This document shows positions 45,045 through 58,145 of a stretch of 64,000 bases of DNA, piece after piece. This DNA comes from Mucidula mucida (taxonomy: Eukaryota > Basidiomycota > Agaricomycetes > Agaricales > Physalacriaceae). Position 1 is the stretch's first letter; every line of letters begins with the position of its first letter. The notes under the pieces were generated by a model. It worked only from the letters and a program-made list of their open reading frames with translations, had not been told where the DNA came from and ran no database searches. Location of the stretch: assembly GCA_015501055.1 (NCBI GenBank), contig JADNYV010000043.1, positions 202,630-266,629 on the forward strand. The letters run 5' to 3'. Made by a program: the position numbers and the translations under genes.

Positions 45045-46522
45045 ATGGATCCCAGGGCCAGCACCCATGTCTTCACTTCAGAATACCTCACAGAAATGTC
45101 ACGTCTTCCTCAAGAAATTCTCGATGAAATAATTGACCATAACCACAACGATCACGAGGCTCTATGCGCCTCTTCCCTTGTTTCCCGGGCGTGTTCCAAC
45201 ACGAGTCGACGCCATATCTTCTCATGTATTCAGCTCCTCATATTGTCCGAAGACGAGGCAGAAGATTCTACCATCCCCGACCTTCTTCCTGGCCATTCCT
45301 GTCCAAACTTCCACAGGTTACTCGTCATGTCCCACACATTGCTCATTGGGTCATCTCCTTGAAAATCTACCTCCCATGCGCCGAACGCCCATTGGAAACG
45401 GAGTTGTATGACCCGCACCTGCCGTCAATTCTCTCCTCCTTGCACAACGTACGCAACTTTCTGCTAAGTGGCGGCCCGGTCGTCACTAGCTGGGATGACT
45501 TCCCCCCGTCATTCCAGAACAGCCTCATCCAGTTCTGGATGTCACGGCCGTTGGAATCATTTACTCTAGATGGCATCAATGCAGAGCACGAAATCGCACC
45601 CCCAACGCTGCGAGGTAATGCATGGTCGTCTCTTCGACACCTTGCTCTCCTTTGGACGGACCTAGACGCTTTCTGGAATCTCAAAGAAGGAAGCGTAATT
45701 CCTCTCCAATCGCTTACACTCGGCGGCTTAAAGGTTGTTCGTCACTTGACAAATGCGCTACAGAGAAATGGGCCTACGATTGACGTGCGCCAATTACGGG
45801 AGCTCAATGCCATCTTGGATGACGATGAAGACTTTGCACTATTCAACAGATTTCTCTATAGCCTATCTGATACGCTGGAAGAGCTCTGTCTTGATGTGAC
45901 ATTGTCTGGTTCGTATTTCTTCCTGTCTTGCACTCAACTCAAGACTAACCTTCTTCCAGCGCCTGGTCAGGGCAACCCTTCTCCTCAGTTTAGATCCGTC
46001 ATATTGGACATGAGCAGATTGACTCGTCTTCAATCGGTATATCTAATACTCGACGCTCATGGAACAGGATTTATCCCATGGGGCGATATTTCTTCCACGA
46101 TCCAGACAATCCGGATTCTTGTCATCATTGACACGACGTCGAACGTTCCACATTCACCATGGGCTGATCTGGATACCTGGCTGGGTGGTCAACTCCAAAA
46201 TCTGTCAGCGCTGAAATCAGTGACCATCGAGATTCATCACAGTGGAACGAATGATTGCGCCCTATGTAATTGTACGTGTGTGGTGAATGCCGCAGTGAGC
46301 GATGAAGAAGTGTGCGCAGCGGCGCGCAGGGAGATGCCTCTTCTCAGTGAACGAGACATCCTTTCAATCCGCTTCAATACCAGTAAGTGATTTTGCATGT
46401 ACGCATGCTGACTGAACGTGACATGATGAACAGGGCGTCTCCAGTGGGGTGCACCCGGCGCTTTGCATGGCTGGATTTCAGGGCAGGAACATCTATACAA
46501 GGACTCGAAGAATAGCATTTAG
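45045..46522 (+). CDS. F-box protein, short basidiomycete type (possible frameshift)
   Basis: The ATG at 45,045 or, better, 45,096 gives MSRLPQEILDEIIDHNHNDH and LCASSLVSRACSNTSRRHIF, a standard fungal F-box. A second frame from about 45,315 carries HIAHWVISLKIYLPCAER, PLESFTLDGI, SSLRHLALLWTDLDAFWNL and later LRR-like blocks. The move between frames near 45,310 (after NFHRLL) has no good intron, so a 1-2 base loss is likely. A last intron (about 46,382-46,437) leads to RRLQWGAPGALHGWISG and the stop at 46,522. A CALCNCTC cluster near 46,260 is unusual. Confidence 0.65.
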
Positions 46523-46650
46523 GTGGCGTAATTGTGATTACGCTTTGTTAGCAACCACCTGGAGCGTGCGATGTTCCCAAGTAAAGACGTCGCGAAGTGA
46601 ACAGTGATTGCTACGAGTGATCACAAACCTGGCTCTATATAATGATGTGT

Positions 46651-48392
46651 CTACCGTAGATACATTCCCCATTTACCGTCCTCAAATGGAAAAGGCCCGC
46701 AACATTCTTCCTCGTTCCACTCATTCTTGACCTTTTCCAGTTCTTCCAACGCCGTTTCGTAGTGTCCTTATCCACCCTCCCATCCTCTGCACAATCCAAC
46801 CGGTTCATCAACTGCTGCAGCTTGGCTTCGTAGATTTGGTTTCGCACCATCGCGTTTTGTGAGCTTCACGTTCTTGCTCGGTAAACGAAAAGGGTACCGT
46901 CCCCAAATCTGGACATCTCCCCAAATTGCTCGATACCCATAAGCAAGCAACGCAGCCGAGCGGTCCGTCCGCACATGCGCGCAGAACACCTTGGAAGAGC
47001 GGGCGGAAAAGTTTGGGAAAGAATTCGTGTTTAATGTCAAGTTCCAAGCGGGGATCTTTGTAGTCACGGCCTCAACAAAGCCAGTTTGGCGCAGCGCCCT
47101 CCTGCGCTCAGCCTCAGCGAGTGCTCGCTGTTCAGAAGACAGCTGAGTGAGATCAGGCAACGGGGAGACCTCGTTCTCGTTAATGCTAACCATAGGGTTT
47201 CCATCTTCATCGAAGATTGTTGGTTCGAAAGCAATGACACTAGGAATATGCGCTTGGAAGGGGAAGGGAAGAATAGAGGTGCCCTGCCAGTCAATGACGG
47301 TCGGGTCATTCATGCGCGACTCAATGTTATCTTTGGTTCGAGCCGCAACAATGAGATTATGTGCTCGAAGGTCTGGATGAACGAGGCTGCCATGCGTACT
47401 CCATTCCGGAGCGTGCATACTCGAGAAGACCACGTCGATACGTGGTGCCAGAGCCTCCACCTTGCTGAGTAGACGTTCGACTTCGTCAAGGTCCTCGTAT
47501 TTGGATCGCGTGAAGCAGAGACTCGAAGGATCTTCGCGATGCCGCTGGACGGCTCGACGTTCGAGTGCGACTGCAGAACAACGCATTCCTCAATGTTGGC
47601 CCAAGGGCCCCTGTTAAAACCCGGCTCGTCGTGGAAAGGACGCCACCACAGCATGTCAGCTATGGGACCAACAGTCGATGAAGCTTCGTAGGCGGAGTAT
47701 GAGCGATAAATCTCCGGCAACAAGGGTACTGGAGGCTGCGAAGGAAAGTCTTCGCGGAAATACAAGCTACCCAGACGCACGTACGGTAGCAGGGCTGTTC
47801 GCACCATCAGGTCGCATACTGCACGTACCATTTTCCGGACTGGGGCTCCGCAAGTATCCGGGTGCGACCATTCGCGATGGAGCGGTACACCAGCAATGTC
47901 CTCGAGGATAATGTAAGGTGAGCCGACGACGTTCGTCGCATCCTTGCCCCAAGCGAGCACCTTGGGTACGCGAAAGTTGTATACATTGCGCATCGAATCA
48001 AGAGTCGCCACTTCGCTCGCTGTAGACCAGGACACTCCGGAGCCAAACATGCGAGCGGATGGAATGCGCGCTATAGCAGTCTGGCTGTCATTGAAGGTTA
48101 ATCGAAACACTTTGTTGAATGCGCCTGAAGAATTGCTAGCAATGAGTAATTGAAGGGATTGTTGTATTACTTAACCTTCAGCAATTTTATCATTTCCGTA
48201 CAACCTGTCGCGCCAACCGAATCACAGGCCAAGGATATCAGTTCCTGTACGTTGTAGTCGACATGACGAAGAGCGCGTTCTAGCAGTAGAGAAGCGTGAG
48301 AGCGTTTGAAAACCGAAAGGCGGCTGACGTTCGCGGTCGTTAAAGAGCCAGCGGGAGGTCGAATCATCCCAGAGCTCAAGTTTAGTTGGCAT
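46651..48392 (-). pseudogene. AIM9-like aminoglycoside-phosphotransferase-family gene with frameshifts
   Basis: Fungal APH/choline-kinase-like protein. The ATG at 48,392 (MPTKLELWDDSTSRWLFND) joins, by a 49-bp intron with donor GTCAGC (about 48,334-48,286), to RALRHVDYNVQELISLACDS. Then FRLTFNDSQTAIARIPSARM, ASEVATLDSMRN, SPYIILEDIAGVPL, the catalytic-loop-like VHPDLRAHNLIV (near 47,370) and VIDWQGTSILPFPF follow. It ends PFPFEDGKWGMYLR at 46,651. Three single-base shifts are needed to keep family blocks in frame: an A run at about 48,186 (before IAEGAFNKVF), near 47,585 (before SAVALERRAV) and near 46,765 (before HYETALEEL). It is either a decayed gene or several consensus errors; at least one shift lies in a homopolymer. 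Confidence 0.7.
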
Positions 48393-49554
48393 AGTTTTCG
48401 GCATAACGAATGGACGCAATGTGCATCTAGCTAAGATGTTCATGGCAGTAGAAAGGATAGACGTATTTATACGTAAGGCTGACTACGAGGCTACGACCAA
48501 CCCTCGATTCACGGCCAGTTACTGGTGTTGTGGGCTGAATATAAAAAAATTAAAAGAAATCCAAAAAAGGAAAGAGGGAGGAGGAAAGGAAGGGAAAAGA
48601 GGAGGAAGGTGGCTATTTCAGCCGGCTTGTTGGTACCCACCCGAGTTCAATAGATCAGATCTATCATCTGAGAACCATCAGAACCTTGAAGGCGCGCCCA
48701 GTATCCATGAAAATGACACTCAGATACTGGTGCAGGAAAATCGTGGGAGTTTCCCTTTTAGGTCGCTATCCAGCGGGGACGCCCACAATGCCGAGATGCC
48801 GACCAAATAGCGCGCTCGAAAAGGAATTATTTCGTTGGCGGTGCTAATCAGTCTTGTCTTCTGGGCGCGTTCTGCTACCTCCTTCAACAAAATAAGTATT
48901 CAGTCACTTATAGGTCATGCCAGGGTCCTGTCTGGAGTATCCGTGAGGCATCAGATGCACTGCAGCATGATGTACATATGTGTCTGCCGGGTGAGCGACG
49001 TGAGCGACGCTGCTTGGACACCTCTAAATACTTCAAACTGGTTTTCTGGGCTAGTCTTTGCCTTAATGTCGAAGTTCTACCTCAAGATCTCTTTCAACCG
49101 GTCTGATGAACTCTAAAACCTCAAATTCAGAGGCTCAGAGGCCGAAACTCAAGGTTTAAGGTATAAAAGCACATTCTTAGCCCTATTTTATCGCTGAGGA
49201 ATTACTTTACTGTTGTACATCGACACCGACACGGCGCCGCTGGCCGTCTGAAAATCCGATTCAAGTGGAACGTCGTCCGTGGATTGAACCAGCGATCATC
49301 CCAATTAGGAAGGTGCGCTATTCGCTATCGCTATTTGCCCACAGCACGAGTATGTACCCCGATTCACCCTACAGTCTACCACCACTATCGCCAGCTGTCG
49401 TCTATGATAACGGTACGCGTCTACATCATATTCAACATCTCTATACGCCTCCGTGACTTCCTTGTGTGTACCACTTGGCACTCGAAGGCTTGCTCTACAA
49501 AAGTCGAGGTGGAAACTACGACTGTGAGAATGATTTCATTTGGTAACACTAGCA
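48393..49554. other. Gene-poor stretch with a purine tract and a possible promoter
   Basis: A strongly purine-rich run (about 48,541-48,615) stands out. A TATA-like GTATAAAAG lies near 49,160 and short frames follow it, but no gene can be named. Confidence 0.4.
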
Positions 49555-49953
49555 CTATCTTGCCTTCTCTTGATATCGAACTAAATAATGGCTACGATTG
49601 AACACCGACAGGATCCTGCGACTCTCGGAACTTCGAGAACGGGGAAACATCTCGATCTGACTGCCAAGACTGTGTTACATTAGAGTCAGTGGCATATAGA
49701 ATGAGGAGCATTCTACGTACGCCTCTAACTCATCGCGCACAAAAATTACGCCTCGAGTGGGGTGTGGGAGGTAAAAGGCAGGGTTGCCTTCAATGTGAGC
49801 ACGTAGAGCATTGAAGGCATCCATTAGCTGCCTATAACTGAGGACTATAGTCCCGCCTGGGCGACGGTACTGGCCAGTTAGTCGACGCCACTCGGTACTG
49901 TCGATCGGTGGGATAGGCGGGCCATTTCCTTGACCACCCTGATAGCCAGACAT
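49555..49953 (-). CDS. MSGYQ-family protein, copy B' (3'-truncated, chimeric end)
   Basis: Right-arm copy of the 27,820 gene. Exon 1 is the same (MSGYQGGQGNGPPIPP to RDELEAY), and the first intron is about 22 bp longer. Exon 2 runs into the outer-repeat junction at 49,611, right after ...SESRRIL. From there new sequence adds SVFNRSHYLVRYQEKAR and a TAG at 49,555. The coiled-coil and Gly/Arg-rich tail of copy B are therefore lost. The product would be about 113 residues. It is divergent from the intact kinase-like gene at 50,265. Confidence 0.55.
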
Positions 49954-50264
49954 GAGATAAAATATAGAGGCAGACAGTTATAGCAGCCCCGGTGGAAGGA
50001 AATCAGCAAGAGTTCAGATCTAAGCTTTTGGCGATCTATACGAGCCGTATTCAAAGGCGAAAGGCTGTAGGATTCCATGTTTGGGCAGAAGAACGTTTGT
50101 GAGAGTTATCATAACCACGTCAGACGGGGAACAACGAGATAGATACACATAACGTTGAGTGTGTGCAAGTTCGCATCTAAGTTTGGATCATGTTGCTTGG
50201 TCTTGCTTGGTTACTGCTGTTGAACTTTTTCACACCACATCTATGAACGCTCCTCTGAAGTCTC

Positions 50265-51528
50265 ATGACAGAGAACGTTTCAGTCGATCCTTTTGGGAGA
50301 TATGCTCACGAAATGTCTTGGGTAGCCATTCAACCTTTTCTTGAATCACGCGGCTACCAACTTCGTCCACGCTTTCATCCCGATTGGGAACCTTCTTGGC
50401 TTCAAAAAGGGCTGACTCGCGACGAGGCCTTTCGAATTCGACTTGAAGACTCGTTGGTTATACTGGTAGCACGCCTCTGTATCGCATCTCTTCCTATAAC
50501 TTATAGTCTGCTTTCAGTCTGTTGCCGACCTCGTTGACGCGATAGCACCTAATGGTAGCCAAGTTGTCTTGAAACGCGTCCTCAAAGGATCAAACGAAGA
50601 AATCATGTCTATTCGGCTCAATGCTCTAGACAAGGAGGATCCTTATAATCACTTGATTCCTCTGCTCGACACCATCGACTTACCAAACGGCAATCAAGTC
50701 ATTCTTGTAATGCCTTTACTTCGAGCCACCTCTGTTGAGGATCCTTCGTTCCATTGTCAAGAGGAGGTCATAGAATATGCGAGACAGCTTCTTGAGGTAT
50801 AGAACTCTCCCTTATTTTGATTACTTGCTAAGAAGATGTATGCCTAGGGTGTTGTATTTCTGCATGCCCACAATTTCGCCCATCGGTAAGTTTTCTGTGG
50901 CATACTCTTCGACGTCTGACACCTTTGTAGTGATATTTGTGTATCAAATGTACTCATGGATCCTAGCCGAGTAGTCCCAAGTGGATTTCATTTCGCTGCA
51001 CCTTATTTACGATTTGAAAGCAACAAGCGCAAGTCGATCAAGACCCGGAGACGTTGTAGGGTCCAGCCCGTCAAATATTTCTTCATCGACTTCGAATCTG
51101 TGAGCTTTCATCCGGAAGGTCCGGAAAATGCGAGGGCGCTTGGCCTCTTTGGACAGTGCAATATCATGCCTGAATTGTCATTGACTGTACCCTATAACCC
51201 TTTCAAGGTCGACATTTTTCAGATAGGCTGCACAATTTTTGCGTTATTCATGGTTCGTTCTTTTGCCATCATCAAGTCTTCTACTGAAACATTGTAGTAT
51301 TACGGTGGCCTTGATGACTTCAAAGCTTTCTTCAGACCTCTGTGTGCGCCGCGTCCCGAGGACAGACCCACGGCAATGGAGGCTCTAACGGCATTCGAAG
51401 GCTTTGTCAGTGCAATGAAGCCTCGTAGACGAAAGTATCTTGTTTGGAATAAGGAAGAATTCTTCCACCCTCGCATCGTATCACGCGCCCTTGTGCGCAT
51501 CTGTCCTTCCTTAAATCGCTTCTTATAA
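50265..51528 (+). CDS. Kinase-like protein, copy F (intact twin of copy B)
   Basis: Same gene model as 26,241-27,506. The ATG at 50,265 gives MTENVSVDPFGRYAHEM (Ala to Thr at residue 2). A few other changes occur: Glu to Gly in VLKGSNEE, Ser to Ala before the HRD arginine (HNFAHR), and Arg-Val to Arg-Ala near ENARALGLF. The HRDICVSN loop and DFE are kept, all introns splice in frame, and the stop is at 51,526-51,528. Two intact, nearly identical copies suggest that the protein is still under constraint or was duplicated recently. Confidence 0.75.
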
Positions 51529-51739
51529 TGGGATATCGATGTATATCAGATGCTTATTTGGAACGGGATGAATTGTCAAGTGGCTCTTAGTTGTTGTCTT
51601 ACACTCAGCGATACGATTGTCGTAATGGATACGGCGTCTCCAGTTGGGGGGACGGGGGACCAGCACTCTGATAGCTGAAATACAGGACTCGAATATTGGT
51701 ACAGCGGCAGGTACGTAGGTAGCAGTGGCGTAATCACGA

Positions 51740-53820
51740 TCATTTGATTCCAACCATCATCGCCTTCAACTCTATCGCCTGACACACGACATCAGTCGAC
51801 ATGATCTTCTTTGAATCGTTAACCGACTCACCAGCCGTTTGGAAAAGAACCGCGCATGGGGCAGATCGCCTCCGGCATACCAAAACTACAGGACGTTTAC
51901 AAAATTGAGGCGTTCAAAGCATCAACAGGACTCACCCCAGGATATCCCGACGGTCGGTAAACTCCCTTCAGTTCACCTTCCTCGTCGAGCCCCCACACTT
52001 GGCCAGTACGATCAATTATCTCATCGCCAAATACTTTCCTCATCGACTCTCGAATCTTTCGATACCCAGTCCTGGGAGTCACGATAAGCCGGTTGAAGGA
52101 TGAGAATGAATGAAGAGAACACGTACGCAAATATCACAGCATCAGCCTCCAACTTCGAGCCATCCGTGAAAACAACGGCGTTCTTCGCATACTTGGCGAC
52201 TTCGACGCCTTGCTTGACCTGAACCTTACCTGTCATAATCAACTGGGCGCATCCGACATCAACCCCTAAGACCCACAATGAGACTAGGAATCGGAAACCA
52301 TTTGCAACTCACAGAATCCTATCACGATGAATCATAAATAACGCGTCGACAAGCCGTAAAACGACTCACCTCCCAACCTCTCATAAACAAGCGGCAACAT
52401 CCCAGAGCCGTCCTCCCCCATGTAGACCTTTACCCCTGCCTTTGTTAAACCCTCATGAAGCTCCTTCTCCGCCGCCGCAAGCTCCCCCGCCCTTGCAGCA
52501 AACCGCTCCTTTGCAAATTTCAACGAAACCGTCATGTACTTGAGGTCTGACACATCCACGGGCACGTCATCCGGAAACGAAGCCAACAACCCCCTCGTAT
52601 ACTCTGGATACTTTCCCACAACGCACGTCTTCGAGCGCTGCACCATCGTCACCGACTGGGCACCTTGCGCCACGAGGTCTTGGCAAAAGTCTGCGCTTGT
52701 GTTCCCAGCCCCGACAACGACGACGCGCTTCCCAGAAAACGCAGCGCCTCCCGGGTACGTGCCAGTATGTACAATCATTCCTTCAAACGCGTCCGAGCCT
52801 GGAATTTCGGGAAGGTAAGACTCCCCAATGATACCTGCGGCACACACGATATGGGCAGGATGCACAGTGTGCTGTGCGCCACATTGGTCAATGGTGACCG
52901 TCCACTTCTTAGCGTCTGCATCGTACACAGGCGGTAAGGTGATTTGCGAGTTGGTCCAGATCACGAGGTCCTGGTTGATAGCGTATTGTTCAAGCCAGTT
53001 GCCCATTTTATCGCGAGACGTGTATAGTGGCCAGTTAGATGGGAACGGTTGGTATAGCACTTGCGATGGGATTTAGTCGTAATATATCTGCTTGGTCGAA
53101 AAATGTTACGCACATTGATGCTGCGAACGAGGAGTATGAAGCGTCAACGTCGGATGACGCACGCGCCAGCTATCCCCAACGCGCGGGAGTTTGTCAATGA
53201 GCAATGTCTTGATACCCATCTGCCGGAATCGTGCACCAATCACCAGACCACATTGTCCGGCTCCAACTGTGTCTCTATTTCAGTCATATCCACCGAACGC
53301 TAACTAGAAAATCCTTACCAATCAAAACATACGGATCGCTTTCAATAGACGCGCGCCTCTCCCGGTTCACAACCTCCCAAGCTACATCATGGTTCCTATA
53401 AACACCTAACTCGGGACCCGCCTCCTTATATCCCGCAAGGTCCTCCAAAAGCATAAGCGCGGTAACAGCCTTCCAGCCATCATCCGTCGACGTCAAGTGA
53501 ACATACCCGCGCCCAGGTCCCAAGGCCGTTGTAAAAACAATCCCAAACGACACCCCGAACTGGCTGGCCTGAGGCGACAAATACTTGGGCTGCCGCTCCT
53601 CCAAAGCCAAGTTAGAAAGCCCAGCTCTCGTAAGGTTCTCTCGTAAGTACGATAGTATCTTCTCCCGTCCGCGGAGCGTGCGATTGTCCCAAGTAAAGAC
53701 GAGGATATCGCGTAGCCAGCCATCCGCAGTGAAGCAATTCGTTGCGCCTTCGATGTCGTTGCTAGATAAACACTGTAAATAGTGTGTGAGCCAAGCGCTT
53801 GCGATATGTTGGGCGTCCAT
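51740..53820 (-). CDS. Flavin-containing monooxygenase with SnoaL-like domain (right copy)
   Basis: Twin of 23,942-26,031 and apparently intact. The ATG at 53,820 (MDAQHIASAWLTHYLQC), the FAD motif, YQPFPSNWPLYTSRDKMGNW, VVVGAGNTSADFCQDL and the ATGYRKIRESM junction are all present, with the stop at 51,740. Differences elsewhere are rare (Glu to Lys and Gly to Arg near GYKEAGPELGVYRNHD, Ser to Ala in LLASFPDD). In the exon encoding LIMTGKVQVKQGVEVAKYAKN, four residues differ from the left copy within about 20, and neighbouring introns are also much changed. Confidence 0.85.
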
Positions 53821-54107
53821 AATTCGCTACAGTGGATCTGGTCGTCTTTATGCCGCGGGCTCTAGTGGGTCAGACTGCCTTTATCCTTTCCACGTGAGAA
53901 AAAGACGTCAAAGCTGATCTCAAGACCGTCCTTGAGTGTTCCGGCCGTCTATCAGACACGACTTGCTCGCCACACGCCAGGGTCTTCGCACGATTTTGAG
54001 TTCGTGGCGCTGAATGATTATCTGTCATTGGTATGTCAATAGTACAAATCACTGCGACGTTATCCTTCTCCATGTGAGACAGAGTTCTGAGCTTGGAGTG
54101 CATAGTC

Positions 54108-56607
54108 TACGAAGCCGCTTCTTTCGTTATCGACCAGTCAAGTTGGACAGAACAGTAGAAATCCTCGTCCCGGACCGCCTCGATGCCATGGCTATAAGGG
54201 CCACATTAGCACGCACTGATAACCAACATGAATGGCAGTCACCTGGCTTTCAAATGTGATCGAAGTCCATCAAATATATATGCCTTCTGCGGTAAAGGTT
54301 CTGGAGATCCTCCAGTTCCTGTTGATAGTGTAGTACTCCTTGCAGAAGACGCTGCAGGATTCATAGTGGAGGCTTCGCGCTTCTGCGAGCAGTGTCGGCA
54401 CATGTAAACCTTCTGGCCACGAAGAGGCTTCGCACGCAACTCGGTCCCCATGAGTCGCTGCGCAAGACCGGCTGTCAACGGGTGACAAAGAATAGACGAC
54501 GCGTCTTGTTCAGATAAAAAAGACACCTGCATTTCATCATGACGATGGGAATGTCCCGCCTAAAAGGCAGCATGAGGCTTCCATTGATATTTACGGAAAG
54601 GTGATTCATACCACTTGACACGGTTGGAGAATGATGGCGCCTGGACAACTCTCGCACAGTATACGCGACCCGATAGCATCGAACAGTACGGATGACTCTG
54701 GCGACTCGGCGCTTAATGCACTCAATGCGAGAACCTTTGAGATCGCCGACACAGCCTGAGGATAAGAGCCGGAAGTTTAGACTTGCGACATGATTCCCAC
54801 ACAAGTACGTACCTTCGCGTCTTTGACGAACCGTTCTGCCGACCATGGCTCGTTCTTCAAGGTGCCGTCAGCTCGTCTACATTGATGCGAGCACGCGCCG
54901 ATGAAATTGAAACAGCCATCGTCACGATAACGTTGCTCGAAGTGATGACATCGCTGGCATTTGAACCGAGCATTAACCCTTTCAACAGGATGCAGCCGAG
55001 TCTTGCTAGCCGCCTTCCAGGTTCCGTATCCTAAAACTTCGCCCAGTTTCTCCTTCGCGTCCATACGCCAAGCAGTCAGTTCGCTTGCGATGAGAGTCTT
55101 TGCAAGAGGGGTTTTGAGCTGTTTGGAAGGATTAAATGCAGGGCTTGGCGGTGTGTTAAGAATAGTCTTGATGAATCGGAACTTTCGAAATGTGGCAAAC
55201 GGAGGCACAGGCAACATTTCGCGCTTGGTACGAAGTCCTTCGTAGTGCTTCTCGACAACAGCATATGCTTTAGCGTGGTCCATCTGGTATTGACGGCGCT
55301 CGCGTTGTTCCTTCATCTTGACGATATCGGCGTCAATTCTTTCACCCAATACAGTCATGTCTGAAGGTCGTTCAGATCAAAAAATTCAGGTGTCCTCAAA
55401 CTATTCATACCTAATGCGGTAATTGACTCTAGAGTCTTGTTCTTTGTTTTGTGTATAGTGCTGAATGATGGTGAGTTAATGAGGTCCCAATAGGCGTAGC
55501 CATTCTTCTCAGCGAAAGCTTTGGCACTTTTCTTCGAAATCAGCAATTTGCATGTTATAGAACACAAAAATACACGCACAATTCTTCGTTCGCTTTCTTG
55601 CATTGTTCGCGAGCTGTATCATAGGCAATCTTCCAATGATAGAGCGCGACAAATGTTGGCATTAGAGCAGTAACTAGTTGAGCTCTACTTGCTCGTTCCT
55701 AGGGTAGCATATGTCAGCAGGGGAGACAAAGTAGACGTCAACTAACCGTAAGTTCAGCTTCCATAGTCTCGGGTAAGCCTGTAGCTTCCAGATAGTCTTG
55801 GACAGATCTGTCCCAATCCCGAGCACGGACGTAATTTGCTGCCTGTGGCCCTATGAGTTACTAGTACTTCAGCAGTGCGAACAGGTTACACGTTGCAGAC
55901 GTACAGTTGCCAGCCCTTGTCAACGTCAGGATGGAAAGATCCTCTACACATCGACTGTTCTCCGTAACAAACATGGAACCCGCAACGATAGGGAAATACG
56001 CTGGTTCTGATGAGACATCTTGCATATTGATTTTCTTCATTGTTCTATCATGCAGCATTGCAGCTTTTATACACCGTAAGTAGAGAATTGAACTAACCTT
56101 TGAATGTTAGCGAGACAAGCTGGCTTGAAATGGATTAGGCAATATATAGCACCAGGGCGAATCCATAGCAGACCTTCTTGCAGATGCGAATCCGAAGGGC
56201 GAAAGACGAATACATATTGTCGGTAGGAAGACCGCATGCCTGAAAACATCAGACCAGTCAGTCAGACTTGCGAGATATCACACCTCGCACGGTTCTCCGC
56301 ACATTCCTCCCCCAAAGACAAGTGCCGCATATGATGCCTCCGTCATCGAGCTCGGCTTGTCTGGCAGGGGACTGGGTTGGCAGTGTAGCCTCATATAGCG
56401 CCAGATGAAGTCGGACTCTTTGCGTAGCAGAGTGTCCCGTAGATACTTGTTACATAGAGAAAGTGCCAACACATCTCGGGGCGATTGAGTAAATTGAAGG
56501 ATGTCCGCGATAAGTTCAAAAGGAAGTTTTGTAAAATAGCAGGTTTTCGGGGCCGTCTGTACAGGAGGTACTGCCTTCTTGAACCTCTTGGCTCGGCGCG
56601 ACTGCAT
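54108..56607 (-). CDS. F-box protein with zinc-finger-like C-terminus (right copy)
   Basis: Twin of 21,156-23,655, with the same start MQSRRAKRFKKAVPP and the same exon blocks. Seen differences include Ala to Val (PPVQTAP), Tyr to Ser (LALSLCN), Thr to Ala (KAYAVVEK) and Thr to Lys (CIKRRV). A one-base indel in the intron after ANIQR does not touch coding sequence. The stop is at 54,108. Confidence 0.7.
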
Positions 56608-56753
56608 TGGACAGCGATGGTGGTGGTGGTAGGGTGATAAAGGAGTGACGGCCCGGGGTCACCGCTGTCTTTTCAAATGGGGCAAGTATGTTTTTCCGAT
56701 GGCGCGCTAATCTGTAGCCATCCTTTACTTCCTTTCATATCAGACTATCAGTC

Positions 56754-57791
56754 ATGGCAAGTTTTGCGTCGCTGGGAACAGTACTCGTTGACAACTTCCA
56801 CTACTATGATACCGGCAATACCGAGAACCCGCGTATTGAACGCCATCTTGGTGGCGGAGGGCTCTACGCAGCAATTGGCGCGCGGATATGGCTTGAGCCA
56901 CAGGAAATCGAGGTTCCTGTTGGTGGGAGGCGGCCAGAAAAAGGTCACGATCTGTCACAAGTATTTGAGGTCCTGGACGAGTTCGGAGAGGATATGTGGC
57001 AGTGGGATCCAGAGCAGGATGTCCTTCAAGCCAACATCGAGTATCGTGGGCAAGAACGCTCGTTTAGATACTTGAATCCGCGCCCACAACCCACGCTCAC
57101 GTGTCTTCGTCGGTCAACCATCTCCTCAATACGTGTAGTACACTTCTGCTGCTCGCCCTCGACTCTGGCAGAATCTCTGTCCTGTTTGGGAGCTACGCGT
57201 CCTCTGATTGTCTTCGAGCCTCTACCCCCTTCATGTACACCGGCTCATCTTGCTGACATTGTTTTCCTGCTACCTCAAATTGACGTGTTCTCACCGAACC
57301 ATGAGGAAATGGCTTCACTTCTGGATAAGAAGAACGAAGCCGTCGAGGTGCTTACCCAACGCATGCGTGACCTTGGTGCAAGGACAGTTGTTGTACGCGC
57401 TGGTGCGAGCGGCTGTTACGTTTCCAACGCCAGTAGCAAAACGTGGATCCCAGCATACTCTACTCTTCCCGATGTGCCTTCAGATCAGGTCAGAGGCACC
57501 ACAGGAGCAGGGAACTCGTTTCTGGGCGGCCTAGCTGCTGGATTGGTTAAACAGCTCACAGCGATCCATACACAGTCAGATTTGGACATTATTCAAGGTA
57601 TTTACTCCGTCTTCAGTCCTTTGCCACATTGACATTCTTTAGCTGCGAAGTATGGCGCCATTTCGGCATCCTTCGTCGTACAGCAAACAGGTTTGCCTCG
57701 TTTAACGTATAATGACCAAGGTGAAGAGGTTTGGAATGGGGAGACTCCAAGGTCAAGGATACGGCACTATAATGGGCCTGAATCAATGTAG
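56754..57791 (+). CDS. PfkB-family, Mak32-like protein (right copy)
   Basis: Twin of 19,972-21,009. Exon 1 (56,754-57,597) carries HLGGGGLYAAIGARIWL and RGTTGAGNSFLGGLAAGL; exon 2 begins AAKYGAISASFVVQQTGLP and stops at 57,791. The only residue change I see is Pro to Arg in CLRRSTISS. Both copies look functional as far as the frame goes. Confidence 0.78.
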
Positions 57792-58145
57792 ACTCCACGA
57801 ACCACTGTCTCGCTATCCATTGGCTGTGCCAGCTAGGTCTTGGACTTGCGTGGCTTCCACCCCGCAAGATGGTTATGTTCAAAGGATCCACTAAGATTTA
57901 GTGTACTCGGCCTCTTCTAAAGGCGCGCTTGACGCGTCGGACACGGTACATCATCATGAACGGCAATAGCGATGCCGAGCTGTCAGGAAAGAATCGGCGC
58001 CTAAGTAACGACGAAACCTCTGCCTTCTTGCACTCATACCACTATCCTCTACCAAGGAGGCCATAGCTCGCAGAAACAGGAGGATATTCCTCATCTCGGG
58101 CTCCGTTCTTCACGTCGTCTTCTCTGGGTAATTTGCCCATCAATC

